Source: Taxillus chinensis (Eukaryota; Streptophyta; Magnoliopsida; Santalales; Loranthaceae). From it: 64,000 bases of DNA. The position numbers were made by a program, and so were the translations under genes. The stretch is from positions 6,826,550 through 6,890,549 of the forward strand of contig CM042087.1 in NCBI GenBank assembly GCA_023512835.1, in the 5' to 3' direction. The notes under the pieces were generated by a model. The model did no database searches and was not told the origin of the DNA. It saw only the letters and a list, made by a program, of their open reading frames with translations. Positions 56,250-64,000 of this stretch are shown one piece after another (position 1 is the first letter of the stretch; every line of letters begins with the position of its first letter).

Positions 56250-57929
56250 TGTCACACCCCGGATTTCCAACACGAGGAGACCGGAACGTGACCCTCCCTT
56301 TACCCAAGTTGGATAGAGGGGTTAGAATACAACATACACCTCACACTTTATATTCAGGAGAACAATCTTATATTTATTGAGTCCAAACATAGCAAATACG
56401 TCCCAAAACACACTTTTATTACATTGAACTCCACATTACAATATCTCCCCACTAGGGTTACAAAGCTACATAACTCGAAATAATAATAAGCAAGCCACAA
56501 GCAGGACTTCCACCTTGGTGTTCCCACCTAACGCCTGTAGGTTCCTGTAAAGAAAACAACATGGTAGGAGGGGTGAGCAACCACAACTCGGTAGGGATCA
56601 TGTCTCCCCAACCCATCCCATGCACCTAATATCTACATGCCTTGTGTACAAGTGCTGTGTCGTGATACAATTATTCCACCAGATATAATTATAGGCTATA
56701 GCAAAGAATACAATCATACACAGCTGGTACATAAACACTCCCGGGCTTCCACGACCACCGGGTTCCAAGAACACAAGACACATAGCCACACTTAGTCACA
56801 CAGACATAACATCAAACACTTAGCATGAAAAGCCTCACAGGTATAAAACCAAACAATTGGTGTACATAAATTCACAAGCTCATGAACCCGGCCGCACAGG
56901 CATTTTCTCAAACATGTAGCAGGCATGTCACATAGGCATTTTATCGAACACTTTTCATGCATCACACGAACACCAGAAACACACCAAAACCGCCATTGAA
57001 GGCCAACATCCATATAGGAGATCACACCTATATGGATTACATTTATATATAAACAAGTTTAACTCCATAATCTGCCCTAGAACCCTAGGACAGGAGGAGG
57101 ATTTAGGAAGAACAGAACCCCTACCTTGTGTGTTCTCCTACTCCCGCTTCCACGCAAGACTCCGACCACCCACGCAAGATGCTCCGGCAGCCACCGAAGC
57201 TCTCCTTCCCTCTCTCTGTCTCTCTCTCTCTGCGACGGCCGGTGGAGCAACAAACCCTAACCCTAAAACAGAGGGGCTTCTCCTCCTTATATAGACAACA
57301 CAACATCAAAACGACGTAGTTTTGATTAAGTGAATCCCAAAGCATCAAAACGACGTAGTTTTGATGGAACAAGCTATGACCTTCCCACATCCACACACAC
57401 TAAAATATTCATAATTCCAACATGGTCCTTTGGGAAAAGATGATTAGAATGACAAAACCAAGGTAACCATGCAAAAACATGCCTGCACGCCAATTTGCAC
57501 GCCAATTGGGGAATTGGCGTGCAGCTCCAAATGCACTCAAACTTCACCACAAGCCTCCTTGCATCTTGTAGAGGCCTAAGAAGCAAAAATATGCTTGCAC
57601 GTGAAATGGGTGAATTCACGTGCAGCTCCAAATGCTCTGAAATTTCTGTGGTAGATAGAGGACCTCATTCTAAGAAACTTTTGTTCTTGCATGCCAATTG
57701 TTTGAGGCCATCTACTAGGTCAAAATAGCTCTCCAAAACCTGGCAAAACGACTTAAAAGCATCCAGATATGCATAGCATCTTCCTAGGGCATAAAGGTAC
57801 GTTACCACTTGTCACATGCACCTCCCAAAAGTCCCCTCTTGGGCTCATCTCTTACCTCAAACTTGTGCACTAACCTCCTAGGTGTTTGTGGTTAACTTCT
57901 TACACACAGTTTATACACGGGTCATTACA
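56250..57929 (-). repeat. 3' LTR of gypsy element H
   Basis: Sense orientation runs TGTAATGACCCG (from 57929) to GGGGTGTGACA (56250). Promoter features on the minus strand are two ACGT-core palindromes (57314 and 57353), TATATAA at 57287-57293, and a telo-box AAACCCTAA at 57252-57260 (plus-strand reading) next to a CT/GA-rich tract at 57207-57231. Confidence 0.93.
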
Positions 57930-58274
57930 TCCTCTCCCCCTTAAGACTTTTCGTCCTCGAAAAGAAATGACATACGAGGAAAACAAACACAAGCTACCCA
58001 TTTGCCACCCGGCAAGCCACAACACCCAAATGGGTCATACACCGCGCACAAAGACATAACAAAGACATAACAAGGTACCACCATAATCCATAACCACAAT
58101 AATGCATATAACACATCCGCATGTCGAAATACACATCTCAACACATCACAAATAAGAACACATGTCTAAAAGACAATACAAATACACCAAATCGTACACA
58201 ACTAATACAAGAAAACACATCACTATCCCTTGGCAACGCATCACTATCCCTTGGCCAATAGCCACCTCCCACGC
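57930..58274 (-). other. Polypurine tract and 3' untranslated part of element H
   Basis: On the minus strand AAGGGGGAGAGGA (57942-57930) directly precedes the 3' LTR. The rest, up to the pol stop at 58275, is A/C-rich non-coding sequence. The block next to the tract matches 23395-23432. Confidence 0.85.
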
Positions 58275-61200
58275 TTAAGATTGTTCGTCCTTGAACAAGT
58301 CCGGGTCTTGCTCACGCATCACGGACTCACGTTCCCATGTCTCCTCCTCAATGCCACGGTGCTGCCACGAGACGCGAACCAAAGGAATAGCACGACCACG
58401 CAAAAGCTTCTCTCGCCGATCTAGGATACGGATAGAGGCCTCAACAACGGACATGTCATCCTCAATGTCTAATGGCCCCCAATCGATCACATGAGTGGGG
58501 TCAGGGTGATACTTCCACAACCGGGACACGTGAAACACGTTGTCCACTCGACTCGGCCGCGGTGGTAACGCTAACCGGTAGGCCATAGGCCCCACACGAT
58601 CCAGAATCTCAAAAGGACCAATAAACCGCGGAGATAGCTTGGAACCTCGCCCAAACCGTCAATGTCCACGACGTGGAGAGACACGAAGGAACACATGATA
58701 ACCAACAGAAAACTCCAAAGGTCGCCGCCGCTGATCCACATAAGATTTCTGCCGACTCGAGCGGATAACAAACGCCGACGAATCAACTTGACCTTTTCGG
58801 TAGCCTCTTGAACCAACGTGGCCCCAAGAGAGCTGCCTCTCCTACCTCGGTCCAACACAAGGATGAGCGGCACGGCCTCCCATACAATGCTTCAAAAGGG
58901 GCCATTCCAATGGATGCCTGATAAGCGTTATTGTAGGCAAACTCCACCAAAGGAAGGTGAGTTGCCCACGATCCCCCGAAATCTAGCACACAAGCCCTCA
59001 ACATGTCCTCCATGGTTTGATTCGTCCGCTCGGTCGACCGTCGGTCTCGGGATGAAAGGTTGTACTCAGGTGAAGCTTGGTCCCCATAGCCTCCTGTAAA
59101 CCTGCCCAAAAACGGGAAGTGAACCTCGAATCCCGGTCGAGACAGCCGATGATGGTACTCCATGCGGTCTCACAATCTCGTTCATGTAGAGCCGACTCAA
59201 GGTCCCAATGGAGTCCCGCTCGCGAACAAGAAGGAAATGGGCCGACTTTGTGAGTCGATCCACAATCACCCAAATCATATCCTTCCTCCCAGGTGGTGGG
59301 TGGAAGACCGATCCAAAGTCCATCGCGATGTGGTCCCACTTCCACTCCGCTATGGGTAATGGTCGTAACATGCCCGCTGGCCGCCGATGTTCCGCCTTCA
59401 CTTGCCGACACGTGAGGCACCGCGAAACAAAGGCAGCCACATCGCGTTTCATCCCAGGCCACCAAAAATGTGTCCGAAGCGCATGGTACATCTTCGTACC
59501 CCCCTGGATGCACAACGACTCTAGATTGGTGAAACTCCCTCATCACCTCATCCCCGAGGGAAGTAGCCACTACCAACCGCCCCTGAAACGACAACTCATG
59601 CTCGGGACCCTGTGTCCGGTCCTCGATAGCTCCCCGGCCTCCATACGGGCACGGAGAACCTCACACTCGATGTCACCCAGTGTTCCTCCCGGACGCGCTG
59701 GTACAACTCAAGCACAACCACCAAAGGACTCAGGGACTGTCCCACCATCACGAATAACGGGCCGCAGCCGCAACATCGCCAACCGCTCCATCGGCTTCCA
59801 CTCTCTCACGGCCACCTCGGCTTTCCCTTTCCTGCTCAACGCGTCGGCTACAACATTACCCTTGCCCGGGGTATAGGCAAGAGTAAAGTCAAAGGTCTCG
59901 CAAATACTCCACCCATCTCCTTTGCCTCAAATTCAAGTCCTTCGAGTAAAGATGTACCGAAGGCTCTTGTGATCCGAGAACACCACAAACTTTTCCCCCA
60001 AGAGGTAGTGCTGCCAACTCTTCAGGGCGAAGATGACGGCCGCCAACTCCGGATCATGAGTAGGATAATTCTGCTCATGAGGCTTCACTGCCTCGACCCA
60101 TAAGCTACCACACCGTGCTCCTGCATAACACACACCCCAAACCAACCCTGGACGCATCACAATACACCTCATATGGGATATCCTCCCGAGGTAACCTCAA
60201 CACCGGTGCCGTGGTCAAATGGGTTTTGAGAGTCTTAAACGCCCGCCGACACTTATCGGTCCACTCAAACTTCACTCCCTTTCGAGTCAACGCCGTCATA
60301 GGAGCTGCCAAACGGGAGAATCCCTCTACAAAACGACGGTAGTAGCCTGCCAAGCCAAGAAAGCTACGAATCTCGAAAACATTGGTTGGCCTCTCCCATG
60401 ATGATACCGCCTCAATCTTGGCCGGGTCCACTCTAACCCCTTCGAGCGGATACTACGTGGCCAAGGAAATGGACCTCCCGCATCCAAAACTCGCATTTGC
60501 TAAACTTAGCAAACAACCGCCGATCCCTCAAGGTTTGCAACACTGTTGCCAAATGCTCCATATGCTCCCTCTCGATCTTGGAATATACCAAGATATCGTT
60601 TATAAACACCACCACGAACGAGTCTAAGTATGGGGCAAAGACTTGGTTCATCAAATGCATAAACACCGCCGGCGCATTAGTGAGCCCAAAAGGCATCACT
60701 ATCCACTCGTAGTGCCCATACCGCACCGAAAGGCCATCTTAGGGATGTCTTCCTCCCTAACCCTCAACCGATGATACCCCGACCGTAAATCTATTTTGGA
60801 AAGCCACCGGGCTCCGCTCAACTAGTCAAATAGGTCATCTATCCGAGGCAACGGATACTTGTTCTTCACGGTCACCGGATTCGGCTTCCTGTAATCTATG
60901 CGGAGGCGTAGTGTGCCATCTGCCTTCTTTGCAAAGAGCACCGGAGCACCCCAAGGTGAGGTACTCGGTCCGATATACCCCTGGCCCACCAACTCCTCAA
61001 TTTGCCTCTCGAAGCTCCCTCAACTCGGCTGGCCCCATACGATACGCTACTTGGGAAATCGGACCCGTCCCCGGCACCAACTCAATGGTGAACTCCACAC
61101 TCCTCTTAGGTGGCAAACTCCTCAACTCTTCAGGAAAAACATCCTAAAATTGGTCCACAACAGCGGGCCACACCCTCTTTTCCACCTTCCCCTCCTCGGC

Positions 61201-61700
61201 AAAGGTCGGGCCTGCCAACCTGTGGGTAATGGCACCCCACCGGTCTAACACTGGCCCGGCCCGACTCGCCTCATAGTCCCACTCCCCCCTGCAGGGTGCA
61301 AGAGGTCCCTGCAGGTGTCACGAAGGATACCCGCCGCCGATAACAGTCTATCTTGGCCTGGAAAGCCCTAAGCCAATCCATACCCAAGATCAGGTCAAAC
61401 GTCCTCAAAGGCATTACATGCAAGTCAAAACTCAGCTCCACCTCTCCTATGGTTAACACACGATCCACGGCAAACACGCCACACTTCAATCATACCGCCC
61501 ACTGGAGACTCAACAACTAGGGGGCTTCGCTGCCTCCACACAAGCTAACCCCAAGCTATCTATCACAAGCTCGCAGAACAAACGAACACGATGCACCCGT
61601 ATCGAAAAGAACGAAGCTAATTTACGGGAGATCAAAAGGGTACCTCTAACCACCGATGGTCCTGCTCCACCCTCAGCTGGTGGGGGTGGTAGCTCAGCCT
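58275..61700 (-). pseudogene. pol: Gypsy Pol of element H (protease-RT-RNase H-integrase-chromodomain)
   Basis: Protease DTGA is at 61592-61603, followed by FDLILGMDWLRAFQAKIDC (61480-61330). RT runs from about 60940 to 60430, with [12 protein letters not shown] near 60696 and the active-site motif reading FIND (60595-60606) where FIDD is expected, a loss of one catalytic Asp. RNase H spans about 60220-59935 ([13 protein letters not shown], then SDHKSLRYIFTRR). Integrase has the H2C2 finger ([11 protein letters not shown], near 59410), [10 protein letters not shown], and its C-terminal core (AYNNAYQASIGMAPFEALYG, near 58925). The last 107 codons, 58595-58275, form an HVSRLWKY linker and a chromodomain-like tail, stop TAA. 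Several frameshifts break it, for example near 59160, 60175 and 60730. Confidence 0.9.
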
Positions 61701-63059
61701 CCTCCGGGTACGTCGCCTCCAGCGCAAACACCCTCCCTTGGCCCGTGCCACTGGTCGGCTCACTCACTGGGCGCTTCCCGCCAAGGCTGCCTCCGGCCTG
61801 GTCTGCTGCCGCTCCGGCCTCCCCCTGGGGTTGGGTCCGATTCGATCTGCCTGACTAGCCGGCCACCGACGAGCTGGTCTCTCTGCTGGTGCACGGAAAC
61901 TGGCATCACTCCTTGTCTTGGATGTCATGCCTCCAACTCCCCTGTTGCCACTCCGGCAAACCCGGCTCGGATGGCCCTCTCGTCCATAACTATGGCATTT
62001 CCGGTCCCTCTTTGGACACTCCTTCCTCAAGTGGCCTTGCTCCCCACGAGGCCGTGACAACCGTTGGGGAGACCTCTGCTGGACCGCCCTGCCTGCCACC
62101 GCCAAAGCTAGACCTCCCCCGGGTTCACCAATGTCTGTCCCCTGCTACGGAAGGAACTGCTATCTCTTTCCTCGGTTTTAGGCCTCTTGGACCCTGAATC
62201 GCGTTCGGACCCACCTTGCAACTGGCGACCCCGATGGACCTGCCTCCCATCCTCCGGCTCCCTCTCGCCTCTACGTGCTATCTCAACAACCTCGGCATAG
62301 GTCCTCAAACGTAGAATTGCCACCGTCGCCTAAGGGCTGGCCTAAGACCCGAGTGAACTTGTGGGCCTTCAGGTCCTCCTTTGCCACTGTCTCGGGGGCA
62401 AACCTACTCGAGCTCCGGAACTCCCGCTCATACTCGGGCACCGTCTTTGATCCTTGCTTCAGGCGCCAAATTCCTCTCTCTTCCGCCATCTCAAAGATTC
62501 CGGGAAGAACTCATCATGGAAGAGGCGTAGAAACTCCTCCCAAAGCATGAACCGCACCGCACGGCTCCCCGCGATACTCAACCACCACTCCAGAGCATCC
62601 CCTTCCAGTGCCGGAATGGCCGGTCTCACCTTATCCTCCTCCCAGGGTAGGAGAAAGGAAAACACATGCTCGATCTGCCTCGGCCCGGTGCTCGCCTAAC
62701 ACCGGGTCCTCCCCCCTTTAAATCGTGGAGGTTGTTCCTTTCGGAACCGTGTCACCACATCATCCTCTGCACGAGTCGGTATACCACGCGGAGAACCCTC
62801 ACGCTCCCGGGGTAGCTCCCCGCCGGTGGTGGCGGTGGGGGTGGCACCACCGCCGTGCCGCCATCTCACGGCACACCTCCTCCCGGACTTCTTGCCGGAT
62901 ACCCTCCCTCGCCTCTTGGACTTCCAACCGGATGCCTTCTCGCAGCTGCGCCAAGCATAGTGCATGTCCTCCAACGGATTGTCCCGCACCCGGGCTCTCG
63001 TGGGCAGATGACTCATTAGCCACTACCCTGGACGCACGCGTCACTCTCCTCGGTGGCAT
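61701..63059 (-). pseudogene. gag: Gypsy Gag of element H
   Basis: Start ATG at 63059-63057 (MPPRRVTRASRVV). The retrotransposon gag domain (62665-62290, two frames) has GDALEWWLSIAG, the WW pair typical of Retrotrans_gag, and FHDEFFPESLR. Two CCHC-type knuckles follow, one ending GHLRKEC (about 62036-62016) and one, CHSYGREGHPSRVC (61997-61956), in which the second Cys is now Tyr. Frameshifts interrupt it between these parts. The boundary with protease is set by homology and is approximate. Confidence 0.85.
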
Positions 63060-63470
63060 TCTTACTACATGAAGTAAGAAGCACAAACGTCGAACGCGTT
63101 CGACTACTAACAAGTTGACTACCTCTACCCCATTATTAAGTCAAGCAAGACATGGCATCACACACATTTTAACCATTGCATCAATCAATATTGCACACAG
63201 ATAGTCCACATTGTAGTCATACCCAAGGCATTCCAAGAATATTCGAGTTGCACAGTTCACACATAATCATGTTATTCACATCCTTCACACATGGCAACAA
63301 ATGCAACTAGTGCCCTAATGCCAATGCATGCAAATCCTACCTCAGTGTCTGGACTACCCCAAATACACCTTAGAGGCTCCAAGAGGACCGTGTTGATCAA
63401 GCACGTCCCTCCAGGTTCCTCCAAAGGACTCAGGATAACCAGAGCCGCCCACTACCCTAGGCAACCTAGA
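63060..63470 (-). other. 5' leader of element H between primer site and gag
   Basis: About 410 bp of non-coding sequence; nothing else is recognised. It should carry the packaging signal in such elements, but none can be seen by eye. Confidence 0.6.
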
Positions 63471-63485
63471 CCATGCTCGATACCA
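63471..63485 (-). other. Primer binding site (initiator Met tRNA type), element H
   Basis: On the minus strand TGGTATCGAGCATGG lies three bases after the LTR end CGTGACA. It matches the common plant site TGGTATCAGAGCATGG with one base missing. Confidence 0.82.
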
Positions 63486-63488
63486 TAT

Positions 63489-64000
63489 TGTCACGCCCCG
63501 GATTTCCAACCCGAGGAGACCGGAACGTGACCCTCCCTTTACCCAAGTCGGATAGAGGGGTTAGAATACAACATACACCTCACACTTTATATTCAGAGAA
63601 CAATCTTATATTTATTGAGTCCAAACATAGCAAATACGTCCCAAAACACACTTTTATTACATTGAACTCCACATTACAATATCTCCCCACCTGGGGTTAC
63701 AAAGCTACATAAAGAAAAGCATCATAACTTGAAATAATAATAAGCAAGCCACAAGCAGGACTTCCACCTTGGTGTTCCCACCTAACGCCTATAGGTTCCT
63801 GTAAAGAAAACAACATGGTAGGAGGGGTGAGCAACCACAGCTCGGTAGGGATCATGTCTCCCCAACCCATCCCATGCACCTAATATCTACATGCCTTGTG
63901 TACAAGTGTTGTGTCGTGATACAATTATTCCACTAGATATAATTACAAGCTATAACAACGAAATACAATCATACACAAGCTGGTACATAAACACTCCCGG
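63489..64000 (-). repeat. 5' LTR of gypsy element H, partial
   Basis: The first 512 bp (plus-strand reading) of a second copy of the 56250-57929 LTR. A 16-bp insertion near 63713 and scattered substitutions distinguish the two. It continues beyond the window. Confidence 0.93.

Larger units (their letters stand above)
56250..64000 (-). mobile_element. Tekay/Del-type gypsy chromovirus, element H (runs off the window)
   Basis: The 3' LTR is 56250-57929 and the 5' LTR begins at 63489 and continues past the end. On the minus strand the internal order is primer site, gag, protease, RT, RNase H, integrase and chromodomain-like tail, which is Ty3/gypsy order. The tail (LVRVSWQHRGIEEETWERE) and initiator-Met primer site fit the Tekay/Del chromoviruses. 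Internal length is about 5.56 kb and LTR length 1680 bp. The LTRs differ at scattered bases and small indels over the 510 bp that can be compared. The left flank GTCGG (56245-56249) is the expected target duplication; its partner is outside the window. Confidence 0.92.

Overview
The window looks like nuclear DNA from a flowering plant, probably a eudicot. It is a repeat-dense block built almost entirely of nested LTR retrotransposons. I find no intact host gene; the only host-like coding trace is a decayed FAR1/FHY3-type fragment near 33.97-34.57 kb. The species cannot be named from this sequence.

The dominant family is a Ty1/copia element of Sirevirus type. It has LTRs of about 1.24-1.29 kb (TGTTGGATC...CCATCA), an initiator-Met tRNA primer site, a long gag with CCHC knuckles, and pro-int-RT-RNaseH. 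After pol come about 1.5 kb of non-coding DNA with internal GGGGGAG tracts, a large third ORF, a final ATTGGGGGAGAT tract and the 3' LTR. Two complete copies have perfect 5-bp target duplications: A (6241-19054, AATAT) and B (35902-48799, CATCC). Partial copies lie at 1833-4319 plus 19226-22422 (C), 26703-28858 (K), 28859-32535 (I), 30910-32324 (lone minus-strand LTR J), 34885-35808 (E) and 50185-54476 (minus strand, F). The third ORF is the most interesting item: its C-terminal part resembles a Ulp1/SENP (C48) cysteine peptidase, and four copies are visible.

The second family is a Ty3/gypsy chromovirus of Tekay/Del type. A long minus-strand copy (H, 56250 to beyond the window end) carries gag, protease, RT, RNase H, integrase and a chromodomain-like tail. 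Related LTRs occur at 1-1832, 23433-26702 and, as a solo LTR with ATGCC duplication, 23711-25439. Pieces of Athila/Tat-like gypsy elements also occur: a 2.1-kb solo LTR D (4320-6240 plus 19060-19220, ACCAT duplication) that hosts element A, an LTR/PPT remnant at 32536-33650, and a Tat/Ogre-like segment at 54477-56249 that interrupts F and is itself interrupted by H.

Insertion order can be read from nesting. C was split by D, and D was then split by A. LTR L was split by solo LTR M. K was cut by I, and I was split by J. F was cut by the Tat-like segment, which was then split by H. All coding regions carry many single-base frameshifts. Many fall at CCGG or CTCG-like sites and differ even between the two LTRs of one element, so some may be sequence errors rather than decay.
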